A DNA stretch of 50,635 nt from NCBI GenBank assembly GCA_020073105.1, contig JAIQFW010000040.1, positions 1 to 50,635 on the forward strand, read 5' to 3'. The stretch is from Terriglobia bacterium (GTDB lineage: Bacteria > Acidobacteriota > Terriglobia > Terriglobales > Acidobacteriaceae). The position numbers and the translations under genes are program-made. Position 1 is the stretch's first letter. Every line of letters starts with the position of its first letter. Below, one piece after another: positions 32,298-40,910 of this stretch. Below the pieces are notes generated by a model that saw nothing but the letters and a program-made list of their open reading frames with translations, searched no databases and was not told the DNA's origin.

Positions 32298-33287
32298 ATG
32301 CCGGAGACACTGGATTCGGGCATGACTAGATTTCCCATCAGCCTTGTGGTCGCACCGGACGACGCCGGTAAGCGCCTCGACCAGTATCTGGTCAGCCAAC
32401 TTCCCGACACCAGCCGCGCTCGGGTTCAGCAACTCATCACTGAAGAGAAGGTGTTGGTTAACCAGGCGTCTGCGAAGGCGTCGTTGAAGCTGCGGGGCGG
32501 GGAGAGCATCAAGATTCTGGGTTCGGCCAAGCTCGCGCCCTTGCGCGCGATGGCTGAAGACATTCCGCTCGACATTGTTTATGAGGACAACGACCTTGCC
32601 GTGGTCAATAAACCGGCTGGAATGATGGTCCACGCTGGGGCCGGCGCTACCGACGATGAACGCAATCGCGGCACCCTGGTGAATGCGCTGCTGCATCGGT
32701 TTGGGCAGCTTTCCGGCGTGGGCGGCGAAATCCGGCCAGGAATTGTGCACCGCCTCGACAAAGAAACGAGTGGTCTCATCGTCGTCGCCAAGAACGACAC
32801 GTCGCATCGCAAGCTGGCGAAACAATTTGCTTCCCGGCTGGTCAAGAAGACGTACATCGCCCTGGTGCACGGCTGGATGAAGCAGGACCGGGGGACGATC
32901 AGCAGCAGCATCAGCCGCGACCGGGTACGGCGCACACGCATGACGACGCGCGGGTCCGGTGGGCGCGAGGCGATCACGCACTACGGAGTCCAGAAGAAGA
33001 TCGACTCTAGCTACGGCAAATTTTCCTTGCTGGAGGTGCGCATCGACACCGGACGCACCCACCAGATACGCGTGCATCTGGCCTCGCTCGGGCACCCCGT
33101 GGTGGGAGATACGCTGTACGGCGCGCCCAGGGAGCTTCGCGGAAAGAACCAACAAAAGATCTCGCTGCAGAGAAATTTCCTGCACGCTGCCCACTTGGAG
33201 CTCCAGCAGCCGACAACCGGCGAGGCGCTCTCCTTCTCCCGATCCTTGCCTTCCGAACTCGCTGAGTTTCTCGAGCGAATCAGTTGA
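32298..33287 (+). CDS. rluD: RluA-family 23S rRNA pseudouridine synthase (RluD-like)
   Basis: A 329-residue RNA-modifying enzyme. An S4 RNA-binding domain (about 18-75, GKRLDQYLVSQLPDTSRARVQQLITEEKVLVN) precedes the RluA-type catalytic domain. The catalytic aspartate lies in HRLDKETSGLIVVAKND (about D154). VVNKPAGMMVHAG and GRTHQIRVHLASLGHPVVGDTLYG are the other family blocks. RluD-type enzymes modify uridines of 23S helix 69, but RluA/RluC relatives cannot be told apart by eye, so the symbol is tentative. The ATG at 32298 has GGAG upstream; a second ATG 8 codons later is possible. It converges with the TIR-WD40 gene. Confidence 0.88.
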   Translation: MPETLDSGMTRFPISLVVAPDDAGKRLDQYLVSQLPDTSRARVQQLITEEKVLVNQASAKASLKLRGGESIKILGSAKLAPLRAMAEDIPLDIVYEDNDLAVVNKPAGMMVHAGAGATDDERNRGTLVNALLHRFGQLSGVGGEIRPGIVHRLDKETSGLIVVAKNDTSHRKLAKQFASRLVKKTYIALVHGWMKQDRGTISSSISRDRVRRTRMTTRGSGGREAITHYGVQKKIDSSYGKFSLLEVRIDTGRTHQIRVHLASLGHPVVGDTLYGAPRELRGKNQQKISLQRNFLHAAHLELQQPTTGEALSFSRSLPSELAEFLERIS

Positions 33288-33392
33288 AGGGGCTGCCCCT
33301 CATAAGCGCTGACTTAAGGCCGAACTCCTCTTGGGCCGTCAAACCGCCACCTGCCGGAAACAGGCGCCCCGGTTACTGGAGTGTCCAACTTC

Positions 33393-33410
33393 CCAGAAGC
33401 CGACTTCTGG
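33393..33410. other. Hairpin between convergent genes
   Basis: CCAGAAG and CTTCTGG form a 7-bp stem with the 4-base loop CCGA, midway between two convergent stop codons. There is no T-run on either side, so bidirectional termination is only a possibility. Confidence 0.35.
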
Positions 33411-33454
33411 CCCGGAATGCCTGCTTGGGGCGAGCCGGAGCATCCCCTCCCATG

Positions 33455-36400
33455 CTAATCCCCCGAAAGAACTTGCCCCAAGGCCGTGTCCCGCCAACGA
33501 CGCACGCTCATCACGTCGAAGCGAGTGCCCTTGAAGACTATTTGCTTTACGGGCTTCCTGCCATTGTTGCTAACGTCTCTGAGATATTCGCGCACTTCCA
33601 TCCAACGAACCTCACCCTCTGAGGTGCGGATCACCAGCATTACAGGAAACGCCTGTGCCATCCAATAGCGGGCGTGCCGTTCTTCTTTCATCGTGAAGAT
33701 TTCCGCGCCATCGCCCTTACGTTCTCGCAGATAGGAATCGCCCGACTTGAGTTGAAGATATAGCTTTTTCCCGGTGGCTTCACCCGCTTCGTTCTTGAAT
33801 TCGATTTCCATGTCGATGCCATGGTCGCTCACGTTGAACTCCCGGCTGATTTGCCCGGCAAGGGCTGCTGTGGAAATCACTTCGCCCACCAACGCACGTT
33901 CCTTGCTCTCGTTGTCGAGCACAATGGCCGACTGCTCCTGCAGCTCCCGTACCCTCTGTTGTATCTCCAAGCTGGCGAACCACTGCTCTAGCTCGTCCCA
34001 CAACGGCACGCGTTCCTCGCATTCGGAGCAGACGATCGTTGGCGCCTCAGGCCTCCCGAGTCCACCTTGGGTCCGATCGCCCGCTGCTTGGTTAGTTGCC
34101 TTCTTCTTCAGCCACGCCTCAAGTCGACGCATCGCCACTTCCCGGTTGCCAGCCAGCGTGCCGCAGTGCGGACACACGTAATGCCGCAGCCGCACAACAT
34201 CCTGTCCCTTTTGGAGTAGGTGCTCGTGGACATACCGGCTGAAAATAATCTTTTCTTCCACTGGGATGACCGGGTCGAAATAGACCTCCAGTTCGCCCGC
34301 CCCCTCAGCTCGACGTGTCAGCTTCACGCCCAGTTGTTTGCCGGTCAGGGTCTTGAAGTCCGCTGCGTAACGCCACAATTGATCTTGCTCGAACGGATTC
34401 GTGTTGTGCAGTCGCACCACCAGCGTGGCGTAAACGTCGTCGAGAAACCCGTTGAAGCGGTAGGTCAACAGCACAGCTGGGTGCTCCACCAACTCTGGAC
34501 GCTCACGGCGATAATAACTGGGGAAGATAAGCTGCGTTCCCTTATCCGTGTGCTCGCGAAGACACAAGCCTCGCTCGACCAGCATCTGGTGCATTGCCAG
34601 CAGAACGAACCTTTCTTCCTCGGGTTCAAGTCGCCTCACTGAAGAGTGGTACACTAGGTGGCCGCCAAGCACTCGTTCCTCCGCAATTGAGCCGCGCTCG
34701 TGCTTGTCTGCACGCATCGTCTGGATTACCGCCTGGGCATAGGCGTTGATCCGTTCCGGCTGGAGCAACACCCAGCTTCCGAACGAGAGCTCCCACACTA
34801 CGCCTGGGCCAGCCAGCAAGCCCACCACCGCCTTCAAGTCCTCATCGTTGAACTGCACGTCCTCGCGCGCTAGCCGTAGTCGCAAGGCATCGCGCAGTTC
34901 GTTAAACCGAATCAGCACTCGGCCCTCGTCTCTTAGGCGAAGGATCTGCTCCTTAAGACGCTTAAACAGCCGTGGCGACGAGCGCCACGGGATGTCTGCC
35001 CAGTGAATTCCGCTCAAGATGGCATCCTTGAGTTCTTCGCAACCCAGGTTGGCCTTGGCACTCGTCTCTAGGCAGCAGGTAAAACCACGCTCGTTTGCAA
35101 ACTTGGTAATCTGGTTTCGGCTTACACGTAAGCCGCCAGCGTCAACGCGGCCTGCTACGAGGACCTTCGCAAAGGCCTTGCGCGAGGCCCGCGTCAGGTC
35201 GCGGTCCCACTGGCCCAGTGTCTCGAACAAATCATCCTTCTGCCCGTCAAAGACGAGCACAGCCAGGGCCGTGTCCTCCATGTAAAGCTGGTGGATCAGC
35301 CGCTGGTCAGCCTGGCCGCCGAAATCCCAAAGCCAGATTTCGCGTTCGACACCATCGGCCGGGGAGACCGGTAACCTCCAATGCGTGGCCCAGGCGCCGA
35401 CTGTCGAGTCGCTCGGTTTCCAGTCGTTCAACGCCAGCCGCATCGAAAGCGCGGTCTTGCCTGCACCCGTATCGCCGACAAGGAGGACCTTAGCGTTCGT
35501 GTATTGGATCTGATCCGGCAAGGGCGCCAAAGCTGATACAGCGGCGTGCGCTGTACGCGACTCGCTGACGATTTTCGATAGGTCCCACATACGAATGCAG
35601 CCGGTTGCGTCACCGGAGAAGGCCCGGTGACCATCGGGGGCCCACGCGGCGCTCATGACACTGCCAGAATGACCTACCAACACACGAAGGCAGCGCCCGA
35701 TGTCAACGTCCCACAACCTCACGGTGTGGTCCTCGCTACCAGAAAGGACGTGCCAACCATCGGCGTTCCACGCCACGCTATAGACACTACCTGTATGACC
35801 TTCGAGTACACGCAGGCAACGTCCTGTCTCAACGTCCCACAGTCGCACCGTCCGGTCGTCCGAGCTGGAAAGAATGCGGCGTTGATCAGCGTTCCACGCC
35901 ACACTATAGACGCTGCCCGTATGACCTTCGAGTACATGCAGGCAACGTCCTGTCTCAATGTCCCACAGTCGCACCGTCCGGTCGTCCGAACCGGAAACGG
36001 CAAGGTCTTCGGCGCTCCATGCCACGCTCCTTACGCCGCCGGTATGGCCCGTCAACACTCTCAGGCAGCGCTCCGTCTCCACATCCCATATTCGCAGGGT
36101 GCCGTCTCCAGAACCGGAGATAGCACGGCAGTTATCGTTGCCCCACGCGACAGGGCCAACCCAAGCTGTATGGCCTTCGAGGAAATGCACGCAGCGTCCT
36201 GTCTCCACCTCCCACACCTTGACGGTACCGTCTGGCGAATCGAAGTTTTTTGTGGCGCCGGAAAGGGCGAGCCTGTTATCGGCACTCCACGCCACGCTGT
36301 CAACTGCCGCTCTGTGGCCAACGAACACTTGCACCCACCTCCCCTTCTGCAAGTCCCACATCCGCACGCGGCAGTCTTGGCCACCGGTAAGGGCGCGCTT

Positions 36401-36919
36401 GCCATCCGGACTAAATGCGTAGGTACGGATCATCGCATTGCATTCAAGCTGGATAGTCTTTTCTGCAGTCTCCTCGCTCACAGCCTCCGTTGCGCCCATC
36501 GGAGGCTTCGCTGGCGGTCGACAAGCTTCAAGGAGCCTTGCGTACTCCTCCTCGCTGTCCTCAGACAGCCAGTTGATGTATAGGAATTGCGCCAGGGAGC
36601 CTTTAATCGGGGCGTCGTCGAGCCGCAGGGGTATGAAGCGACGCTCCTTGTTCAGCGGGTCGCGAAAACGGAATGTGCCCGCTTCCAACTGGGCCCAGTC
36701 GGAGCCAAATGCGTTCGCAGACATGCACAGCACGAGTACGCGAGAGCGCTCCAGTCCATCATCGATCTTCGCCAGAATGTTGTCGCCGGGGCGGATTTCC
36801 TGGTCATCGAGCCAGACTCGCAAGCCATCTGCCCGTAACCGCTCGGCGACGGCGTGGACGACCATCTTGTCCTTGGAGCTGTGGCTGAGAAAAACGTCAA
36901 AGAAGAACGAATCACTCAT
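33455..36919 (-). CDS. TIR - WD40 - Roc GTPase/COR - Zn-cluster - DUF4365-like multidomain protein
   Basis: About 1,154 residues, no signal or membrane segment. Numbering here starts from a GTG at 36931; I prefer the ATG at 36919, with GAGGTG 9 bases upstream. TIR domain 8-140: FDVFLSHSSKDK, WLDDQEIRPGD, and SDWAQLEAG with the WxxxE glutamate (E83) used by NAD-cleaving TIRs. Seven WD40 blades 165-452 (GHTGSVYSVAWNAD, TVRLWDVETGRCL). Roc-type GTPase ~478-645: P-loop GDTGAGKT (486-493), switch II DFGGQ (536-540), degenerate G4 GRVD, G5 ETSAK. COR-like region ~650-910. Cysteine pairs CPHC (920-923) and CSEC (968-971). DUF4365-like end ~1015-1150 with GID and QLK (1038-1062), a possible PD-(D/E)xK nuclease core. 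Best read as an intracellular sensor with two candidate effectors. It is monocistronic. Confidence 0.88.
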   Translation of the reverse strand: MSDSFFFDVFLSHSSKDKMVVHAVAERLRADGLRVWLDDQEIRPGDNILAKIDDGLERSRVLVLCMSANAFGSDWAQLEAGTFRFRDPLNKERRFIPLRLDDAPIKGSLAQFLYINWLSEDSEEEYARLLEACRPPAKPPMGATEAVSEETAEKTIQLECNAMIRTYAFSPDGKRALTGGQDCRVRMWDLQKGRWVQVFVGHRAAVDSVAWSADNRLALSGATKNFDSPDGTVKVWEVETGRCVHFLEGHTAWVGPVAWGNDNCRAISGSGDGTLRIWDVETERCLRVLTGHTGGVRSVAWSAEDLAVSGSDDRTVRLWDIETGRCLHVLEGHTGSVYSVAWNADQRRILSSSDDRTVRLWDVETGRCLRVLEGHTGSVYSVAWNADGWHVLSGSEDHTVRLWDVDIGRCLRVLVGHSGSVMSAAWAPDGHRAFSGDATGCIRMWDLSKIVSESRTAHAAVSALAPLPDQIQYTNAKVLLVGDTGAGKTALSMRLALNDWKPSDSTVGAWATHWRLPVSPADGVEREIWLWDFGGQADQRLIHQLYMEDTALAVLVFDGQKDDLFETLGQWDRDLTRASRKAFAKVLVAGRVDAGGLRVSRNQITKFANERGFTCCLETSAKANLGCEELKDAILSGIHWADIPWRSSPRLFKRLKEQILRLRDEGRVLIRFNELRDALRLRLAREDVQFNDEDLKAVVGLLAGPGVVWELSFGSWVLLQPERINAYAQAVIQTMRADKHERGSIAEERVLGGHLVYHSSVRRLEPEEERFVLLAMHQMLVERGLCLREHTDKGTQLIFPSYYRRERPELVEHPAVLLTYRFNGFLDDVYATLVVRLHNTNPFEQDQLWRYAADFKTLTGKQLGVKLTRRAEGAGELEVYFDPVIPVEEKIIFSRYVHEHLLQKGQDVVRLRHYVCPHCGTLAGNREVAMRRLEAWLKKKATNQAAGDRTQGGLGRPEAPTIVCSECEERVPLWDELEQWFASLEIQQRVRELQEQSAIVLDNESKERALVGEVISTAALAGQISREFNVSDHGIDMEIEFKNEAGEATGKKLYLQLKSGDSYLRERKGDGAEIFTMKEERHARYWMAQAFPVMLVIRTSEGEVRWMEVREYLRDVSNNGRKPVKQIVFKGTRFDVMSVRRWRDTALGQVLSGD
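35765..35997 (-). repeat. Near-identical tandem WD40-coding repeat
   Basis: Bases 35765-35871 and 35891-35997, exactly 126 bases (42 codons) apart, match at about 99 of 107 positions by hand count, and all differences are transitions. They encode blades 5 and 4 with their junctions. Other blades of the same propeller are much more diverged, so this is a recent duplication or gene conversion. Confidence 0.85.
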
Positions 36920-37276
36920 GAGGTCTGCCACCTCGCTTTGCTGAATGCTCTGTTTTGCTAACCAAATGGCAGATCGTAAGTATATAGCTGTCTTATGGGC
37001 TCTTGACGCTCAACGTTGTCGGGCTCGACGACCAGTTTCGGACGATTCGGCTGACTGGAAGCTATCCAGAAACCGGCCTCGAGGAAGTTGGCGGATCCTA
37101 AATGGAGAAGGCTCAAGTTAGCCTCATTGGGCTGCCCTGCGGGCGCATGCGCGCCACGCATGACTTGCAGTCATTTATACATACTGTGTCTCCTGTATGT
37201 TTTGAAAAATATCTTGACTAACAGGGGGTTGCGTAATGAACAATGACTGCACCTTGAAATGACCCAAGGAGCGGAA
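36920..37276. other. Intergenic region between the TIR gene and the methyltransferase gene
   Basis: About 360 bases with no convincing gene. Near the right end is a more AT-rich stretch with the inverted repeat ACATAC (37179-37184) / GTATGT (37195-37200) and a TTGACT (37214-37219) that could be a -35 for the methyltransferase gene, without a good -10. On the other strand it must contain the promoter of the TIR gene, which I could not place. No tRNA, attachment site or direct repeat flanking the TIR gene was found. Confidence 0.4.
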
Positions 37277-38275
37277 ATGAAGAAAAACATTCTCGAGCGG
37301 CTGAAGGACGGCCCAGTCCTTGGCGACGGTGGCTACCTGCTGGAGCTGGAAAAGCGCGGATGGGTGCGGGCGGGTCCGTTCACTCCCGAGGTCGCGCTGA
37401 CGCGCCCCGACGCGCTGCGCGAACTGCATGTGGAATTTCGTGAGGCCGGCGCCGACGTGCTGCAAACCCTGACTTTCTACGCCAGCCGCGACAAACTCGC
37501 CACGGTCGGTCTGGAGAACAAGCTGGAGGATCTGAACCGCGCAGCAGTCAGAATTGCGCGCGACGTGGCCGGGGACAAATGCCTGGTTGCCGGCAACATC
37601 AGTCTGACCTGGATGTACGAGCCGGGAAGTCCCGCCGCTGCGGACCGCGTCCGCAAAACCTTCGACGAGCAACTCGCGGTCCAGGTGGAGGAAGGTGTGG
37701 ACTTCATTATTGGCGAGACCTTTTCCTGGCTGGGCGAGGCGCTGATTGCAGTTGAACGCGCCAAAAAGACCGGCCTGCCGGTCATGGTGACCATCTGCTT
37801 CGAGAACAAGAACGAAACTGCCGATGGCAAGACCGCCGCAGAGTCCGCGAAAGCGCTGCGGGACGCCGGCGCTGACATCGTGGGCATGAACTGTTTGCGG
37901 CCGCCGCGGCACATGCTCGCGCACATGGAAGAGATGCGCAAAGCCGTTGATGGCTACCTTGCTTGCCAGCCAGTCGCTTATCGCACGCCCGACGACAAGC
38001 CCGATTTCACCAGCTTGCCGGAGTTTCCTCTCGGGCTGGATCCCCTGCAGCTCACTCGCAAAGAGATGGCCGACTACGCGCTGAGGGCGAGGGAGATTGG
38101 GGTCAACTACATCGGCGCCTGCTGCGGCGCGGTGGCGATCCACATTCGCGAGATGGCACGAGCGCTGGGAAAACTCAAAGAGGATCAGCGGTTATGGAAG
38201 AAAGGTGGCGAGAAGCCCATGTCAGCGTATGAATACTACGATCATGACAAGCTGGCCGCCGGCAAGCAGAAATAG
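37277..38275 (+). CDS. Homocysteine S-methyltransferase (BHMT-like)
   Basis: A 332-residue zinc enzyme that methylates homocysteine to methionine. The ATG at 37277 is chosen because GGAGCGG lies just upstream (KKNILERLKDGPVLGDGGYLLELEKRGW follows); a longer start at 37259 lacks this. The zinc cysteines are in GMNCLRPP (about residue 205) and IGACCGAV (about 275), as in betaine-homocysteine methyltransferases. FREAGADVLQTLTFYASRDKL and DFIIGETFSWLGEALIAV are barrel blocks typical of that group. The methyl donor could be betaine or S-methylmethionine; the animal-like BHMT features favour betaine, but I cannot settle it. It is monocistronic. Confidence 0.88.
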   Translation: MKKNILERLKDGPVLGDGGYLLELEKRGWVRAGPFTPEVALTRPDALRELHVEFREAGADVLQTLTFYASRDKLATVGLENKLEDLNRAAVRIARDVAGDKCLVAGNISLTWMYEPGSPAAADRVRKTFDEQLAVQVEEGVDFIIGETFSWLGEALIAVERAKKTGLPVMVTICFENKNETADGKTAAESAKALRDAGADIVGMNCLRPPRHMLAHMEEMRKAVDGYLACQPVAYRTPDDKPDFTSLPEFPLGLDPLQLTRKEMADYALRAREIGVNYIGACCGAVAIHIREMARALGKLKEDQRLWKKGGEKPMSAYEYYDHDKLAAGKQK

Positions 38276-38481
38276 CACGGCACAAACGGGCCCCCGGCAA
38301 GTCTGAACAGCATCTCAAAATTGTTTTGAGGTTCCGGAACCTCTCGCCGGGAACGGGCCAGCAGCGGATCACCCGTTCACGTTTGTCGGATCCTAGAATT
38401 TGCCGGGCAGGCGATTGTCACGAAGGCTTCATGCAATTGTAATTTTTTGGTTACATGGAGCAAGCCGCGCACAATCCGCTT

Positions 38482-39210
38482 TCAGGGGCGCTGGTACCCG
38501 GGGCTGCCCGGCGCCGGCGGCGCGTAGTCGTGACCATACATGTTCTTGTGCGCTTCCTTGGGCTTGGATGCCGGCAGGCGCAAGACTCCCAAAGTCGAGT
38601 TGTCTTCGGAAATCGTGACCTCGCGAGTGAAGGAACTCAGTGTCTCCGGGAGTGCCGCTTCGTACCACACGTGAGACGAGTAACGGCCGGGGGCGACGTG
38701 GGGAATTACGATCTGGCCTTTGCGGTCTGAGATTCCATAGTAGGGCGTGCTAATCGCGATCACCACCGCGCTCATTTCCGCGTGAATGTTGCAGAAGATG
38801 TATGAGATGCCAGGCTTATCGAAGCGCACGTCACGCGTGCTTCCAGCCTCATAAAGACCAAGGTCGAAGCGCTTTCCGTCGAACAGAGAGAACACATTGT
38901 GGAAGAACGGATCACGATTGGGGAACTCCACCAGCGACCCGACCGGTACGACCAGAACATGGGGTTCGAACCTCTTGTTGTGTTGCATTAGCCTCGGATG
39001 GGGTGGCGACTGCGGCGTGGGTACTGCGGGCCCGGCACCCTCCAAGGGGGTCAACCAGACGACCACGTTACTGGCGTCCCGGGTCTTCATCTTCTTCCCA
39101 TCGTTCACCAGGGCGACACTGCCGGTCACCGTAGTCTCCTGGGCGCAGGCAAGACGGCTGCAAATCAGCAGCATGAACAGGTAACGAGACAAGAGACGCC
39201 GTAAGCTCAT
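38482..39210 (-). CDS. Exported plastocyanin-like cupredoxin
   Basis: A 242-residue exported protein with a signal peptide (about 1-23, LFMLLICSRLACAQ). A cupredoxin-like fold spans about 25-155, with a complete type 1 copper set: H104 in PFFHNVFS, then C140, H143 and M146 in SYIFCNIHAEMSAVV. A second beta-domain (about 155-220, IPHVAPGRYSSHVWYEAALPE) resembles carboxypeptidase-regulatory domains. A Pro/Gly-rich tail ends the protein. It should be a periplasmic electron carrier or copper-binding protein. The start overlaps the stop of the porin-like gene by one base, so they are coupled, and both lie downstream of a two-component system on the same strand. Confidence 0.85.
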   Translation of the reverse strand: MSLRRLLSRYLFMLLICSRLACAQETTVTGSVALVNDGKKMKTRDASNVVVWLTPLEGAGPAVPTPQSPPHPRLMQHNKRFEPHVLVVPVGSLVEFPNRDPFFHNVFSLFDGKRFDLGLYEAGSTRDVRFDKPGISYIFCNIHAEMSAVVIAISTPYYGISDRKGQIVIPHVAPGRYSSHVWYEAALPETLSSFTREVTISEDNSTLGVLRLPASKPKEAHKNMYGHDYAPPAPGSPGYQRP

Positions 39211-40811
39211 CAGAATAGGATCCCCATCATCATGTTCACTTGCTCTGCCGTGTTGTCGATGCCGTAAAGTTGAAACGTCTGCAGATGTCTGTATTCGGTC
39301 GAAAACAGCAAATTCGAACGTGGCCGGTAAACAAAATTAACCAGGCCCCCGCGATTCTGCACCCGTAACGGCCCGACATACTGCTCACTGGCCGCGGCTG
39401 CCCGTACTTCCGAACTGGTCGGGTTGTCCAATCCGAAAGCCGCGTTAAATTCTAGCTTGCTGTTGGCCTTGAACTTGAACTGGGACCATCCGCCGATGGA
39501 GTTCAGCCCTCGCACCGCTGTGGCAGGACTGGTGGGATCGCCGCCAAACAGTACGCTGCGACTGACGCCACCGCCGATGCCGCCCACCGCGCGTCCGCGA
39601 TAAAACTCGCCAGATAGGCTAAGTCGCGAAACGATGGGAATGTCCCAGTCTGCCATGCCTGCCCAACCGTCGGTGTAGTGATCGAAGGCCCAGACCTGGC
39701 GGCCGTAGTAGCCGGCGCCACCGAGGGTAAGCGGCCGACCAAAAAGCCGCCTGGTCCAGGCGGTGCGGAATCCATACGCGGGCTGTCCCGACCTCTCCCC
39801 CGGCCCGGCTGATCGGAAATAAGAACTGGCGGGAAATTCTCCCGTGAGATTGTCGAAGATCCCTCCCTGGACTGTGATGTTCTGATCGTCGGCCAGATCG
39901 AATCGGTGCTCCACTCGCACTTGCGGCGTCCACGACCAGAGGTTCCCTGCATAGCTAAGCGACGGGACTGCGAGGGAAGCGAACGAGGTAGGAGAGAGCG
40001 GGGAAACAAAAAGCTCGTCCTGTCCCACCAGCAAAGAGGTGCGCCGCCAATCCATGCGCATGCTGGCTATACGCAAGCGGAATACTCCCGCGCTCGCGCC
40101 GTTCCACGTGTCGACGAAACCGCCGGCAAAGTCGGCTTGGAGGTTCCCGGACGTCCGAGCCCCGGCGATGGTAGGTCCGAACACTTCCAGACCGATTTCC
40201 GACTGCCGCAGGGTGGCGCCAAAGTTGCCGTTATCCTGGTTCGGCCCGATGGCGAAACTCGGAAAATCGGTGTTGTCCGTTTGTCCCCGGTTGCTAAAAA
40301 GATTCATCAGGACGATGCCAGACAGCCGCACCCTGTACTTCGAGGCGCTCTCCACTTTGGTCTGATACTGATCGTCGATTTTGCTGTTGAGCAACTGCGA
40401 GGTCTCCTCCAGCGAGGCGACTCGTTGCGCCAAGGACTCCTGGCGCGCTGTGGGAGGCGCGGCTTCCGCTGGAGTGGCCGTATCAGATTGGGCGGCAGCA
40501 GCGTATGAACCTGCCCGGGGTGCGGCTTCGACCCCGCCGGATTGTCCGCGCACGGTCTCGAGCTCACGCCGCAGAGCGGCGGTCTCAGCGCGATACTGGG
40601 CAGCTTCGTGGCGAATCTCCACCACTGCCGCGCGCAGTTCGTCGACTTGCTGCTGCAGGTCGTGAACCGCGGAGGTCAAGGCCGCGCTCTCGCCCGGAGG
40701 CGCCGGCCCGCTGGAGGTTTGCGTCCAACCACAAACTGACGACGCCAGCAAGAACACCCCGATGATGCTGCGTCCCCCAATCCAATCAGGCAAAACATTC
40801 CCCTGCTTCAC
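39210..40811 (-). CDS. Porin-like outer-membrane protein with N-terminal coiled coil
   Basis: A 533-residue exported protein with a signal peptide (about 12-30, RSIIGVFLLASSVCGWTQT). A coiled coil at about 45-95 (LTSAVHDLQQQVDELRAAVVEIRHEAAQYRAETAALRRELETVRG) and a low-complexity linker lead into a long series of amphipathic strands (KYRVRLSGIVLMNLFSNRG, MRMDWRRTSLLVGQDELFVSPLSP, VEHRFDLADDQNITVQGGIFDN). The C-terminus VNMMMGILF ends in phenylalanine, as in outer-membrane barrels. Coiled-coil-plus-barrel proteins often form trimeric porins. It lies about 100 bases after the kinase gene and is coupled to the cupredoxin gene, suggesting a regulated outer-membrane/periplasm pair. Confidence 0.8.
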   Translation of the reverse strand: MKQGNVLPDWIGGRSIIGVFLLASSVCGWTQTSSGPAPPGESAALTSAVHDLQQQVDELRAAVVEIRHEAAQYRAETAALRRELETVRGQSGGVEAAPRAGSYAAAAQSDTATPAEAAPPTARQESLAQRVASLEETSQLLNSKIDDQYQTKVESASKYRVRLSGIVLMNLFSNRGQTDNTDFPSFAIGPNQDNGNFGATLRQSEIGLEVFGPTIAGARTSGNLQADFAGGFVDTWNGASAGVFRLRIASMRMDWRRTSLLVGQDELFVSPLSPTSFASLAVPSLSYAGNLWSWTPQVRVEHRFDLADDQNITVQGGIFDNLTGEFPASSYFRSAGPGERSGQPAYGFRTAWTRRLFGRPLTLGGAGYYGRQVWAFDHYTDGWAGMADWDIPIVSRLSLSGEFYRGRAVGGIGGGVSRSVLFGGDPTSPATAVRGLNSIGGWSQFKFKANSKLEFNAAFGLDNPTSSEVRAAAASEQYVGPLRVQNRGGLVNFVYRPRSNLLFSTEYRHLQTFQLYGIDNTAEQVNMMMGILF

Positions 40812-40910
40812 AAGCGCCTCCCGAAGAAGACTGTGGAAGTACCGGAACTATCTGTCGTTTAAACCTGAGACGGTCCTGAGACTGAGTTGCGCTACTTCTG
40901 CTCGGGAATC

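Noticed and set aside
32253-33194. 313-codon minus-strand frame opposite the pseudouridine synthase gene
   Set aside because: The plus strand contains the S4 domain and the HRLDKETSG active site; the antisense frame is a shadow.
36958-37161. 67-codon minus-strand frame upstream of the TIR gene as a partner gene
   Set aside because: No start site with ribosome-binding sequence, low-complexity composition and no homology pattern; a two-gene defence operon is not supported.
33287-37277. Attachment sites or flanking direct repeats marking the TIR gene as an integrated element
   Set aside because: I compared both flanks by eye and found only a short GGGCTGCCC resemblance; there is no integrase or tRNA.
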